NCBI RefSeq assembly: GCF_033118175.1
Contig: NC_083701.1
Location: 73,036,001-73,100,000, forward strand
Direction of reading: 5' to 3'
DNA length: 64,000 nucleotides
DNA from: Dama dama
Lineage: Eukaryota; Chordata; Mammalia; Artiodactyla; Cervidae
Shown in pieces: positions 24,123 to 35,880 of the stretch. How positions within the stretch are numbered: position 1 is the stretch's first letter; each line of letters begins with the position of its first letter. The notes under the pieces are model-generated. The model saw nothing but the letters and a program-made list of their open reading frames with translations. It had not been told where the DNA came from and did not search any database. Position numbers and translations under genes: made by a program.

Positions 24123-24185
24123 GATGAGTAAGATGGGGTCACAAAGAGTCGGACACGATTGAGCAACTGAACCGATGAGTAAGAT
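24123..24185 (+). mobile_element. 39-bp BovB micro-insertion with 12-bp TSD
   Basis: gatgagtaagat at 24123-24134 is repeated exactly at 24174-24185. Between them 24135-24173 is only the extreme 3' end of BovB/Bov-A ('aaagagtcggacacgattga' within it), ending 'caactgaacc'. The short length, 3' anchoring and exact TSD mark it as a severely 5'-truncated retrotransposition event. Confidence 0.9.
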
Positions 24186-25374
24186 AACACACATCTACAA
24201 GTGCTTCTGCTGCTCTATGAGTAACCCAATAAGTCATGTTTGCTCTATGCTGGAGGTCAAAATCACGGATGCAATTTAAAAAGCAATTACATACTGAAAG
24301 AACAGATGATTACTTGTCCATACCTCAAATATGCTTAATGTATCATCAAAGTCTAATTGGCTAAAGCTGTAACAGAGGTTATTTATTACATCTTTTTAGA
24401 GTATAACAATTATTTAGTATTTTGAGGGTAATTATTTCCAAGACAAACTCACTTGATAACTATTCTCAGGTCAAACTAGTCTCTCCTATTTGTGAATGAT
24501 TATTGTAATTCTTTATTGGAGAGATACATGAAAATGTTAGCTTTCCTCAGGTGAAAACCAACATGTATTAGGAGGCATGAGAAATTACAAAAAGAAATAA
24601 TACACTGGTGGAGATCAGTCACATTCTAAAAAGGCAAATTTCAAGCAACACAAGGTGATGAGTAGCCAAGTAGTGACTGAAAACAAATGGCCTCTGTTTA
24701 ATAATTCTAATTTGTGATGGCTGAAAAATGAAAGGAATGCTCTGAAATCTCTAAAAGAGAGCCTACAGTTACCCTGGAGGAAGGTGGAAAAATGACTTAA
24801 ATATTTATGACTAAATGCAACTTGTTTTCACTTTAAGCTTTCCTTGTTGGTCTCTTTAAAAGTTTTACAAATATTAAACTGTGTAAAGAAAAGCTGTATG
24901 TCATTTAAAACTGCCATAAGTAACATTTTCTAAAATCAAAGTAGATATATTATATTGTACACAACATATGTTTTCTGGTAACATCATGGGGTTTAAGATC
25001 AAAGTCAAAATGTCACCAGGATAATTAGTAATTCCATGAAAACTGTACAATTATTAGAGTGGACTTTTATTTTTAAGGCATGCTACACCCACACATTGAG
25101 AAATGTTTGTTTCTTCTTTGACACTTTATCCATTTTCCCCCAAGCTTATTCACTGGCATAATACAGTCAAACTATCCATTTTTAAGCATTTTGTTCACAT
25201 GTGAACACCAGATGTAGACATGCTTAATATTCCATCTCTAGAGAAATGAGCTCACCTCTCACGTGCTTGATCTTGGAGAAGAGATGATGCCCCTGACTAA
25301 TGACAGCAACAAGAGGGTTATGCTTAAGTGAAAAATGCAGCCAGTAGAATGATTTTTTTTCCAAGCCCACATGA
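24186..25374. other. unassigned AT-rich DNA
   Basis: Longest stretch in the left half without a recognised repeat. No open frame of note. Confidence 0.45.
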
Positions 25375-25500
25375 ATCACAGAGTCATGAAATTTTAGATC
25401 TGGAAGGAACCATCAGTATTATCTACTCCCAAACTTTTATTTCACAAACAAAACCCAGAAAGGCAAACTGCCTAGCTTGAAGAAATGAAGTAATTATATT
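25375..25500 (+). repeat. possible ancient mammalian repeat
   Basis: 'agtcatgaaattttagatct', 'ggaaggaaccatcagtatta', then 'aacccagaaaggcaaactgc' follow the order of a common old eutherian repeat whose name I cannot fix. Low certainty. Confidence 0.35.
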
Positions 25501-26454
25501 ATAAAGTGTAACACAATTAGTAGATTATAGGAAGCAAAAATAAAATATATTTTACCAATTGTATGGACATATACAAACATATGCATGATTTAATCATACT
25601 TTTTGGAAGAATTGTTATTTTTCAGAATATTAAATTATAACCTAAGAGGAGCAGTTTCTAGAATTTGTAAAATTAATTTTAAAAAAGGGCTTATCAATAA
25701 AACAAACAATAGAATGTGTATAATTTCTATCTGAAATTAAGATACATAAAGCTGTACATTAAATTAAAACAATAAACCTATCTAGTCAGTCAAAGTAATT
25801 GACCACTCTAGAAATAAAATAAGAATGTCTAAGTATTCAGTCAAAAAGTTTGGGAATACCTAAAGCTCTGATCAAAGTACCTGGGATATTTCTTTAGGGA
25901 GAAAGAACTGGAATAAGAGGAAAGAGGAGACACCCTATAAGTGGATAAAAATTGGAAGCCTTCCAAATTTATAAGGCAGGAACACTCTTTCAGGGAAGAG
26001 AATGTTCTGAACCATGAATTTAAGCACTCCTGGTTCTGGGAGTAGGGTAATCTACATAACATCCAAATAACTCTTGTTCTAATTACATACAAGCTTCTAA
26101 CTATAGTTCATCATTTTTCCAGTTACTTACCAAGAGTAATAGAGATCACTAATTGACTAGCATAAACCTATTTTTCATGATCGTTTTGAGTAGGTTGGCA
26201 TTTGGATTTACACATGACCATCTATGAACTTGGTATTGTGACTCTAAGTCCAAGGATTTGCCACCATCATGCTGACAACCCTGGGTCACTAAAAATAAAA
26301 GGATGAAGTCTAACCCTAGATGTGGTGAATTCCCAAAGTTGTTGTAGGATCGTATTGAAGTTCCTAACCTCCAGTAATCTGCGCTTCCCTCATGACCTCT
26401 AAGATTCACTGTGCTTTTCTTCTTTGTAACTTAGATATAGAGTTAGTAGGAAAA
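25501..26454. other. unassigned DNA
   Basis: No gene or named repeat recognised. Minus-strand frames at 25841-26092 and 26149-26409 lack domain signals. Confidence 0.4.
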
Positions 26455-26570
26455 AGTCACATATTGGTTAGCAATATGTGCTTTAGAATTCGAGAGAGCT
26501 GGGTTTGAGTTCAGCATACACATTCATGTGCCTTTTGACAAGGCCCAATTTACTCCTAAGTCTGGTGGAA
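26455..26570 (+). repeat. possible MIR fragment
   Basis: 'gctttagaattcgagagagc', 'tgggtttgagttcagc' and 'catgtgccttttgacaaggc' follow MIR order in forward orientation, with strong divergence. Confidence 0.4.
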
Positions 26571-27079
26571 ATTTTGGAGGACAGCTTTAATGCCTGGACA
26601 AAACATAAAAATATTTACCTGAAGACTTCAGAGGAAAAGTACATTCAGTCTTTTCAGTTTCCTTTCCCTTAGAAACCTCTTAATTCTTAACATTTTGAGG
26701 TGGAAAATAGAGAACAAAAATTGGAATCCAGGCCAACTAAAAGTGTGCCAAGTAAATACCCTACAAATTTTTTGGTAGCCCGAAAGGTTAAGTTTCAGAG
26801 TAAGAATGAGTTAGAATTAGGATCACAGAGGGACTACATATGGCCTAATCTTGAATCATCTCAATTCCTTAAATTGGAATAAGAAGTCCATATTGATACT
26901 GCTCCTATTATCCTACCAGAAGCACTCTAAGTCCTGTCTGGGGAGAGGTAGCATCACTAACGCTCACAGTGTTTCTACCATTTTTCAAAAAAGTGTCTGG
27001 CTCATAAAACAATAACAGTAATAATAATAATTGGGCCCAGGAGTAGAAAGACACCATTAACAAAACAAAGAAAAACAAA
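26571..27079. other. unassigned DNA
   Basis: No feature recognised. A short A/T-rich trinucleotide patch (taataataat) is near 27016-27028. Confidence 0.4.
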
Positions 27080-27960
27080 ACAGCAGAAAAAGTGACAGAA
27101 ATAAACCCAAAACTCTAGATACTAGAGTTATCAGGCATCAGTTGTAAAATGAATTTTGCTTACTATGCTTCAAAGAGATATCAGAACTTCTTCAGAGAAC
27201 TGGTAAATCTATAAAAAGCAAATGGAAGATCTGAAAGTACAAAAAAAAAAAGCACAATGGTCAAATTAAGAACTGAATAGATGTTGGGAACAGAAGAAAA
27301 GACATACAGAATTTATGAGCCAAAACTAATCAGAAGAAAACAGCCAGACCGAAGTATGCAGAATGAAAAATATACAGAGAGTGAGTTATCAAGGACGCAC
27401 TGAGAAGGTGTAGCGTACATGCAGTTGTGTTTGCAGAAGAGGAGTGGACCAGAATCAAGTTTTTAATAGCATCTGTTTAACTGAGCAATAAAAGGCAACA
27501 AGCCACAGATTTTAAAAGCCCCGTGGAAGACAAAACAAACTCAGTAATAAAAACCTAGCTATCAGATTAGATTCCTAGAGAAAATTTCTTTTAAGAGTGA
27601 AGCTAAGGAAGGGGCCTGGGGCTGAAGAGGCACCCCCCCCCCCCGCCCCCTACTGTCACTCTTGCGCAGGGCGTGGGGCCGAGGGGAGACCACGTGGCTG
27701 GCAGGGTTGCTCCAGGGTGACTGGCCAAGGGTTGGGGGTGTGGTAAGGCTGGCGGGGAGAGAAGGTAAGGAATAACATTTTCAGACATGCAAAGAATATT
27801 GACTAAATCTGTCATTGGAAGACCTGAGCTAAAAAAAAAAAAAAATACTAAAAGGGTGCTTTTTTCAAAATAAAAAAGTAGAAACAAAGATAAAAGTAGA
27901 TATAAAACACAACAAAAAATATACTGGCTTTTGAAAAGACTAGTGTGTTTTGGAGTTTAA
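27080..27960 (+). mobile_element. L1M ORF1-region remnant, with foreign insert
   Basis: Old forward L1. The order 'actagagttatcaggcatca', 'cttactatgcttcaaagaga', 'aaaacctagctatcagatta', then, after the insert at 27611-27760, 'ataacattttcagacatgca' and 'tcattggaagacctgagcta' follows ORF1 of L1M elements. Frames are destroyed. The exact right end is uncertain. Confidence 0.6.
27611..27760. other. GC-rich 150-bp insert flanked by 12-bp direct repeats
   Basis: By direct count 108 of 150 bases are G or C (72%), against strongly AT-rich flanks. It contains a run of 12 C (27633-27644), one G and 5 more C. It is bracketed by gaagctaaggaa (27599-27610) and gaaggtaaggaa (27761-27772), one mismatch in 12. 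The bordering L1M sequence is collinear across it, so it looks like an insertion with a target duplication. There is no poly(A) or BovB-type tail, and I do not recognise the source. Confidence 0.7.
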
Positions 27961-30772
27961 AATATAGAGAAATTAAAAGACATGAAAAATAGCATGTTTT
28001 TCAGGGTGGAGGATGGTGGATTTGCAGTGTTCTAAGGGGCTTTCCTTACCTAGGAAGAGAATTTTCTTAAATCAATATGTTGATAATGGAATCTCAGCTA
28101 GCATTCCACATCCCCTTTCCTGGAAATTAAAGGCTTGATTCTAAACCTTTTATGGAGATTCCAGGAATAAAAATAGCTATGATTCTTAAAGAACAAGATT
28201 TGAGAACTTTTCAGATATTAAATCTAACTACGCTAATCTAACTAAGTAATTAAGGTGAGGCAGTCTCAGCATTAAGATATACCAATAGACTGTAAGAGAA
28301 CGGAGGCCAGAACCAACCACTTGATGATGTGGACACCTCATCTAGAGCAAAGACAGTTCTGCAGAGCACTGGAAAATTCACGGCCTTTTCAGTGAGTGGT
28401 CCTTGGGCAACTGGAGAGCCATATGAGGGCCATATGGACTTGCCTTTATAACTCTTACAACACTGATCCAATCAACACTTCTTTTTCCAGAGACATAGTC
28501 CCTATGTGAGGGAGTTTTGAGTGAATTTGAAGAGTTATCACTATTGTCCCGCTCTCATGTGCTTGTGGCTCTAGCTGAATTCCAAAGGAGCTTGAACCGT
28601 TCACGGTGTGATATGACTTCTAAGACACTCTCTGTAACTCTTACCTTCACCTCCATAGGTCATGATTTGCCAGCCTCTTTCAGAACACAGAATCAAAGTG
28701 GACACATTATTTGAGCAGATCTGATCTGCACCAAGATTTCTTGTGTTTCCGTTGCTATACTACAAATACGGCTATCGGTTCATTTTCTTGGCAACACCAT
28801 CAGTAGATGCCATGTACTAAAATTATAATCAGCCAAAATCCTTTCTTTTAAACACGTATTAAGACCTATCTTCTCCATTTTGAATTGTGTTGCTGCATAA
28901 GACTTTTAACCTAAGGCCCAAGACTTACTTTAAATCCTATTACATTTAAGGGGAAAATGAGGTCTACTCTGTAAAGCACTTTAATGAGATACCTAATTTA
29001 TAGTAAGCAATCAAAATATTAGCTGTCGAAAATGTCAGATTTTCCTTAATAGCTTAGAGTATGTGCTGCCAAAGTGAGCGCTTCCTTAATAATTTAGGTA
29101 CCTTCTAGGAATATGACAATAAAAGCTCACTTGTTAATACTTGTAAACACACAACACAAACACACACACAGGCATTAGAGTGTCCATTTCTCAAGCCTAA
29201 GATTAGTGTTGAAAGAAGCTGCCGTTAAAAAAAATTACTCATCGAAATTAACTTTGCCTTGAGTAACAAAATAGTACAAACCTACTTGGAAACTGGAAAT
29301 AACCCAGGTTGTCACTGCAGACCTCTGTAGTTGGCTCGTGTTTCTGAATGATTGTTACCGCTTGTCTGGAAGTTGAGCCGCTGGCTAGCAACAATCTCAG
29401 TTCCCTCTTCGTTTGGCTGGTGTCATACCTTAATGTCACTAATGGCCTACCCTCACCAATAGATAATTGACTATCTCTGCTCAGCAATCACTGCTCAGCT
29501 GAAAACAGATCCTGAATAACATTGATCATTTCATTTTCCCTGCCAAGCTTAGCTGTGCTGACAGGACATACCACAGCGTAGAATAATTATGGCGATGCCT
29601 GCAGGGAAGCCATTAGCAGAGTCGTGAGGCCTCTGTCATAGCTACCGCTTCTTTTATGTAACTTTGGGGGAAATGTTCTCGTCCACTCCACTTTAAAAGC
29701 ATATTTTCTTACACAAGTTTCACCGTCTCTGAAATACACTTGCTTAGAACACACAAAACAAAGACAAATGTTAAACTACTAGAAATGTCATCAGCTCACT
29801 CCCACACTCCTAAACCCATCTCAGAATAGGACACACAAAATGTATTCAGACCTGGTGAATTCATACTAGATAGTTATTTCAAATTGAGAAAGCAGCTCTA
29901 GTTTTTAAACAGTTAGTAAATTCAACATGAGTGTAAATAATTATGAAGGTGATTCTTGGAGGCCAATGAGAATGGAGATTGAGGATTAAATCTTTGTGAT
30001 TAGAAAAGAAGGAATAAAGTGAATTAGCCATTTGTGGGGCTCATAGAACATCTTAAAAATAAAACTGTTTGCAGAATTATCCCGTAACCTGCTGTCAATA
30101 CAGCCTGAACCAGCCAAACCCAAACGAAGTTTCCACTTGAAGGGGTTGATTAACCTTGTTTAAGGACACTAACCCTATTTAGTGACTTCTTAACTCCCAG
30201 TGTCTTGCTTGTCTCTTGTTTGGTACAAGTGCAGGCCGGCCATCACTAAGTGGTGGGTGCTCAGCGGAACAATTTTTCCATGAGTACAAGAGACGTGAGT
30301 ACACCATTTACTCACTGCAAACATTCACAGCGTCTCAAGTTTCGGTTTAAAAATCCTGAAATTGGCTTTTCAAAAACAAATTTACACTGAAAGATGAATT
30401 TGAATTTCACTCTTATGAAATCTGGTCTCTGCCAAGAATTCTTGCAGTCCAGGGGTAAAAGATGCAGAGAGTAAAACTTTCTCAGACTCAGTCCTGTATT
30501 ATACCCACGGCTGACTCTCTTCAGTCTTTAACCAAAAGGAGAAATAGCTGTTGCTGACAAGCTCCTTCTTTCATGTGTAAAATTTTTTTGATCAAAAGTA
30601 TACAACTGTATTTATCTTTCATGAATTATATTCTTTACCCATTTTCTCTTTCAGATTCTGTTAGCTCATCATAAAATAAATATATTGTCCTTTTTAATAT
30701 TTGTTGGAGACATTTTTAATTCAAAAAATTTTAGTTTAATATTGCTATGAATATAAAGAATATATTTCTATG
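27961..30772. other. unassigned DNA, no gene seen
   Basis: About 2.8 kb. Short frames at 28250-28471 (-), 28517-28714 (+) and 29248-29487 (-) show no recognisable domain and no splice-site-bounded exon that I can defend. A short imperfect AC tract is at 29148-29170. Confidence 0.4.
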
Positions 30773-31336
30773 TTATAAAGAACACTGAGCACCAAAGAAT
30801 TGATGATTTTGAACTGTGGTGTTGGAAAAGACTCTTGAGAGTCCCTTGGACTGCAAGGAGATCAAAGCAGTCAATCCTAAAGGAAATCAACCCTGAATAT
30901 CCTTTGGAAGGACTGATGCTGAAGCTGAAACTCCAATACTTTGGCCACCTCATGCGAAGAGCTGACTCATTTGAAAAGACCCTGATGTTGGGAAAGATTG
31001 AGGGCAGGAGGAGAAGGGACGACAGAGGATGAGATGGTTGGATGGCATCACCGACTTGATGGACAAGAGTTTTTGTTTTTTTTTTTTATTTTTTTTTATT
31101 AGTTGGAGGCTAATTACTTCACAACATTTCAGTGGGTTTTGTCATACACTGATATGAATCAGCCATAGATTTACACGTATTCCCCATCCCGATCCCCCCT
31201 CCCACCTCCCTCTCCACCCGATTTCTCTGATGAACAAGAGTTTGAGCAAGCTCTTGGAGTTGGTGATGGACAGGGAGGTCTGGTGTGCTGCTGTCCATGG
31301 GGTTGCAGAGAGTTGGAAATGACTGAAATGGCAGCA
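30773..31336 (+). mobile_element. BovB LINE 3' end, interrupted by L1
   Basis: 5'-truncated BovB. The frame 30835-31032 holds the C-terminal ORF2 tail ('RVPWTARRSKQS'). At 31072 it is interrupted by a 155-bp antisense L1 and resumes at 31228 to a worn 3' end near 31336. The L1 is therefore younger than this BovB. Confidence 0.9.
31057..31243 (-). mobile_element. young L1 3' UTR, antisense, with 16-bp TSD
   Basis: L1 body 31073-31227: a T-rich run (the poly(A) tail read in reverse) followed by the reverse complement of the same 3' UTR seen at 20935-21013 and 37555-37645. TSD tgatggacaagagttt at 31057-31072 and tgatgaacaagagttt at 31228-31243 (one mismatch). The duplicated bases belong to the host BovB. 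Confidence 0.92.
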
Positions 31337-32160
31337 TGAACACAGGCACTACATAGATTATTAATTTGTGTAAACCAACAGTTCCTGGTTCTTAGTAAAT
31401 GCTCAGTAAGCATTTTAGTTATAGTTGTTCAACATTGTTATTGTTGTTTTAATATCCTTGAGTTTTCCATTTTTCTCAGGAGTTTTAGAATTGTCAGAAC
31501 AGGAGTCGAAAAAAGAGAAGAAGGAACAAAGCAATCAGAAAAAAAGGAAGGGAGAAAGGGAAAGCATTAAGTGAGGGAAAGAAAGATGAAAAAATATTTG
31601 ACTTAAAATATTTAAGGTGGGAGAGGAGTAAGGAGGGAGAATTGGATGAAGGCAGACAAAAGGTAAAAACTTCTAGTTATAAGTACTAGGAATGTATTGT
31701 GCAATATGATAAATATTACCACTACTCTACATTATATATGAAAGCTGTTGAGAGCAAATCCTGAGGCATCTCATCAAAAAGAATTTTTTTTTCTTTTTCT
31801 GTCTATGAGACTATGGATGTTCATTCAATGCACTGTGGTGATCATCCATGATGTATGTCAGTCACATCACTATGGTGTACACCTTATTCAGTGCCATACA
31901 TCAGTTACATATCAACGAAGCTAGAAGAAAAAAGTGTCAAAGGGCATATCCAGATTTTATGGCGCCCAAAACTTATTCAATATTGAGTCCCTCTTTAATA
32001 CACATAATAAAAAAAAATTAATTTGCAAAATTAAATGACAAAAATGACAAAAAAATATATACAACCACGTGAGCCCATTGTTAGGATCCGTCCCAGGGCC
32101 TTAGAAGGACTGTGTAAGGGCATGACACAGAGACTCAACTTTCATTAAGTCCGAGGGAAG
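31337..32160. other. unassigned DNA with purine-rich patch
   Basis: No gene recognised. 31495-31655 is strongly A/G-rich on the plus strand (low-complexity GA). The rest is AT-rich. Confidence 0.45.
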
Positions 32161-32624
32161 TATGCTCCCATCAGTTCAGTTCAGTTCAGTCACTCAGTCG
32201 TGTCTGACTCTTTGCGACCCCATGAATCACAGCATGCCAGGCCTCCCTGTCCATCACCAACTGCCAGAGTTTACTCAAACTCATGCCCATCGAGTCGGTG
32301 ATGCCATCCAGCCATCTCATCCTCTGTCATCCCCTTCTCCTCCTGCCCCCAATCCCTCCCAGAATCAGGGTCTTTTCCAATGAGTCAACTCTTCGCACGA
32401 GGTGGCCAAAGTACTGGAGTTTCAGCTTCAGCATCAGTCCTTCCAATGAACATCCAGAACTGACCTCCTTTAGGATGGACTGGTTGGATCTCCTTGCAGT
32501 CCAAGGGACTCTCAGGAGTCTTCTCCAACACCGCAGTTCAAAAGCATCAATTTTTCAGTGCTCAGCTTTCTTCACAGTCCAGCTCTCACATCCATACATG
32601 ACCACTGTAAAAATATGCTTCCAT
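32161..32624 (-). mobile_element. BovB LINE 3' end with TSD
   Basis: Antisense 5'-truncated BovB, body 32172-32613 (442 bp), with the GAACT-type tail at its left end. Flanked by tatgctcccat (32161-32171) and tatgcttccat (32614-32624), one mismatch in 11. Low divergence from the other GAACT-tailed copies suggests a fairly recent insertion. Confidence 0.9.
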
Positions 32625-33769
32625 AGACAACCAAAGTTGGATTTTGAAGAAAAACGGCCATCCTGAAAGTAAAACAAAAATCCTTTTAAAACCATGTACC
32701 TTGTGTTAACATAAAGAACAAGAGTGCCTCATTCATGAGCAGCTCCTTCTAGAAGATGTCAACACAGGGACTTCGCTCTTCAAGAGGGATGAGAAATCCT
32801 TTCTCGCAGAGGGATGGCAGAGGTCCCATCAATGAAGTGAAATACTAGGCTTCTCATGGTTACCCACCGAGAAGACAAAAGGGGCTTTTAGAACTATCAG
32901 GAGAGACAGAAGAGAGACTGAGCACATTGGAAATAGCAACTTACTCCCCAGCAGACAGTGGTAAGGGGGGTCTGCAGGCCTCTAGGATATGCATTGGTTC
33001 CGGCCAAGTCAGGGCGCAGGTGGTGGAAGCTTTCTGAGCAACAGTTCTGTTTATCTGTGGCCATACATGATGAACATGTGATCCAAAGGTTCTTTCCCAA
33101 CCTACCGAAAAACTCGAAGGGCTCAGAGTTCCAGGGTGCTGACCTGGATCCTAATATCAGAGCCCAAAGGCCACTGTGTCTACAACATGAGCTGACTTAG
33201 ATAACAAAACTAAAATGTCAAAAATTGGGAACATTAGAATCACATTTATAAAGTTTATAGGAAAAATATGTTTAATTCTATATATAGAAAAATATAAGAA
33301 AACTTGGCAAACCTAAATTTACAATGAATGACTTTAATAAATCTCAGATTATATATAATTTCTGAGGATATGATGATATAAAAGTATGACAAGTATATTT
33401 GTAATTCTGTTTTATTATATTTGTATGGTATGTATGTTTAATTTATATAATGTTCACTGTATAATTAATATTTATAAGACTTAATTGTTAGTCATAGTAT
33501 ATGTCTACATATCTACATATTTTCAAATTTTTCTCTGAAAAACAGATTAACTTAAAACCTTCTGTTGGCCATAAAATATTTATAAGCATTATTTCACATA
33601 AAACTCTCGAAAAGAAGTTTTGCTGGTTCCTAGTTGCCCAATCTCTGTTTAATTCACTTTAATCAAGATTTCTTTTCCATCATCTAGTTTAGTTGAAATC
33701 ACCAACTACCTCATATTCTCCACAGCATCATTAGATAGAGCTTATTACTTAGCTTTTTTTTCTCTCTGC
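32625..33769. other. unassigned DNA
   Basis: The frame 32958-33200 (+) is 80 codons with no domain that I recognise and an overlapping minus-strand frame. 33200-33560 is very AT-rich. No exon claimed. Confidence 0.4.
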
Positions 33770-34342
33770 TGTTGTTCAGTTACCCAGTCGTGTCCGACTC
33801 TTCACAACCCCATTGACTGCAGCATGCCCTGTCCTTCACCATCTCCCTGAGTTTTCCCAAGTTCAAGCCCATTGCATCAGTGATGCCATCAAGCCATCTC
33901 ATCCTCAGATGCCCTCTTCTCCTTCTACCCTTAATTTTTCCCAGCATCAGGGTCTTTTCCAGTGACTTGGCTGTTTGCATCAGGTGACCAAAATATTGGA
34001 GCTTCAGTTTCAGCATCAGTCCTTCAGTGATTCTTCAGGGTTGATTTCCTTTAAGATTGACTGGTTTGATCTCCTTGCTATCAAAGGGATTCCCAAGAGT
34101 CTTCCTCAGCACCACAATCTGAAGGCATCAGTTCTTGGTGCTCTGCCTTCTTTATGGTCCAACTCTCAGAACCGTATGTGACGAAGAAAGACCATAACCT
34201 TGACTATATGCACCTTAGTTGGTGAGGTGATGTCTTTGCTTTTCAGCACACTGTCTGGGTTTGTCATCGCTTTCCTACCAAGAAGCAGTGTCTTCTGATT
34301 TCATGGCTGCAGTCACCATCCACAGGGATTTTAGAGCCCATT
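33770..34342 (-). mobile_element. BovB LINE 3' part, older copy
   Basis: Antisense BovB from a 'ctgttgttcagttacccagt' tail to the 'cctgtggatggtgactgcag'-type ORF2 segment read on the minus strand. More diverged than the copy at 32172, with several small gaps. Only the C-terminal ORF2 frame 33780-34016 is partly open. Confidence 0.88.
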
Positions 34343-34700
34343 AATTTGAAACACTTTTTAATGTAGTATAGCCAGTAAAAATACTGAATCACCATTCTGC
34401 ATAACTAACACTAATGTGTCCATGTGTGCATGCTCAGTCGTGTCCAGCTCTTTGCAACCCCATAGACTGTAGCCTGTCAGGCTCCTCCGTCCGTGGAAAT
34501 TTCCAGGCAAGAATACTGGAGTGAGTTGCTGTTTCCTACTCCACAGGGTCCTCCTGACCCAGGGCTCAAACCCGCGTCTCCTGCATCTCCTATATGGGCA
34601 GGCAGATTCTTCTACTACTGCACCAACTATTACCAATACAAAATTGCAAATCAACTATACTTCAATGAAATAAATAAATAAAATGTTTGAGCTAAAAAAA
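34343..34700 (+). mobile_element. old L1 3' tip, split by Bov-tA
   Basis: 34625-34700 ('gcaaatcaactatacttcaa' and an AAAT tail) is the extreme 3' end of an artiodactyl L1. The piece left of the SINE (about 34375-34415) fits the sequence just upstream in such elements. The Bov-tA at 34416-34622 separates the two. Confidence 0.5.
34416..34622 (-). mobile_element. Bov-tA SINE
   Basis: Antisense Bov-A body from 'gcatgctcagtcgtgtccag' with the tRNA-Glu-like head at the right ('gggcaggcagattcttctac'). Complete but diverged. Confidence 0.88.
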
Positions 34701-34985
34701 AAATTAGCTTACAATTCTATGATAAATCTGACCACTTTCTCATCATCTCTTCTGCTAGTTCAACCTTGATAAAGTAACGGTCATCATTGCACTCCTAGAT
34801 TCCAGGAATACCTTTATACCTGGCATCCTTTCTTTCTTTATTATTCCAATGTGATCCCTGGAGAAATAGTCTTAGTACTTGTAATGCTTACATCAGAACA
34901 CTTCCCTTGCTTGTTTAACACCCTTCAACATCTTTCGAATCCACTTTTCCATGCACTGTCATATAATCTAGAGTTTTCTCATCCT

Positions 34986-35455
34986 ATGTGATGGCTAAAC
35001 TTGTGTGTTAACTTTTCTGGCCATCAAGTGACCACATGAAACATTATTTCTAGGGGTGTCTGTGAGGATGTCTCCAGATAAGATTAGCATTTGAACCCAT
35101 GGATTCAGTAGACTGCCCTCTCAATGTGGGTGGTCATCACACCATCTGCTGAAGGCATGAATAAATCAGAGGCTAAGGAAGGACTGGTTTGCTCTTTTAT
35201 GCTTAAAGTGGGACAACTCATCTTAATTTCTTCTTCCCTCACACCGGGATATATACACATCACTGACTTCTCTGATTGAGACTTTGAACTCTGACTTGAT
35301 TGCATCACAGTTGTTCCTGGATCTCCAGCTTGCGTATGGAAGGTCATAGAATTTCTCAGCTTCCTAATTATGTGAGCCAATTCCTAACTCTAAATCTCCT
35401 TGATGGATAGACAGACAGATAGATAGATAGCTTATCTTGAGAACCCTAATATGTT
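34986..35455 (+). repeat. ancient LTR-like repeat (same family as 4217-5112)
   Basis: Order: 'tgtgatggctaaacttgtgt', 'aacattatttctaggggtgt', 'caatgtgggtggtcatcaca', 'atctccagcttgcgtatgga', 'atgtgagccaattcctaact', ending 'tcttgagaaccctaatatg'. The head and tail layout is shared with 4217-5112. An imperfect (GATA/GACA)n run at 35403-35430 lies near its right end. Confidence 0.55.
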
Positions 35456-35619
35456 CTTTATCTCTCATTTAATGGCAGTTTCCTCTTTCCTCATTCCATT
35501 TCACTTATACTGGTATTTTTGCTCTGCTGCAAATAACTTAATTCCTGACTTGAACTTTTACATTTGCTGTTTCCTCTCTCAGATATGCTCCTGCAACTCC
35601 TTACTCTGCACACCATCCC

Positions 35620-35641
35620 CACCCCCCCCCCAAAAAAAAAC
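35620..35641. repeat. C-run joined to A-run
   Basis: Homopolymeric C tract followed directly by nine A, inside the L2 fragment. Low complexity only. Confidence 0.9.
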
Positions 35642-35880
35642 ACAGTGCTCACTCCTATACATCATTTAGCTTTCCTTCCAAATGCCATCTCCCTGGAGAA
35701 GACTTTCCTTAACACCAAGTTTAAACTAGTCTTTCCCACTCCTTCCACTGGCACTTTTTCCTTTTCTATTTTTCTTCACAGCATTTTTCACAACTTCAGA
35801 CTACACTGAAATTGTAATAAATGCAACTTTTTCATTTGTACATTTCTATTGCCTGCAACCTCCCTAAACAACATAATCTC

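Larger units (their letters stand above)
34725..35880 (+). repeat. L2 LINE 3' part, split
   Basis: 34725-34985 and 35456-35880 together fit L2: 'taacacccttcaacatcttt', then beyond the interruption 'acatttgctgtttcctctct', 'ccaaatgccatctccctgga' and 'gaagactttccttaacacca'. The intervening 34986-35455 is a different old repeat. Both are strongly diverged, so limits are approximate. Confidence 0.45.

Noticed and set aside
27633..27650. C-rich run as a deliberate G-quadruplex regulator
   Set aside because: It can form such a structure on the minus strand, but it is part of an inserted segment of unknown origin and no gene is near; function is not supported.
29248..29487. 79-codon minus-strand frame as an exon
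   Set aside because: No recognised domain and no supporting neighbour exon. Conservation data would be needed.
32958..33200. 80-codon plus-strand frame as an exon
   Set aside because: An opposite-strand frame overlaps it, and no family similarity was recognised.
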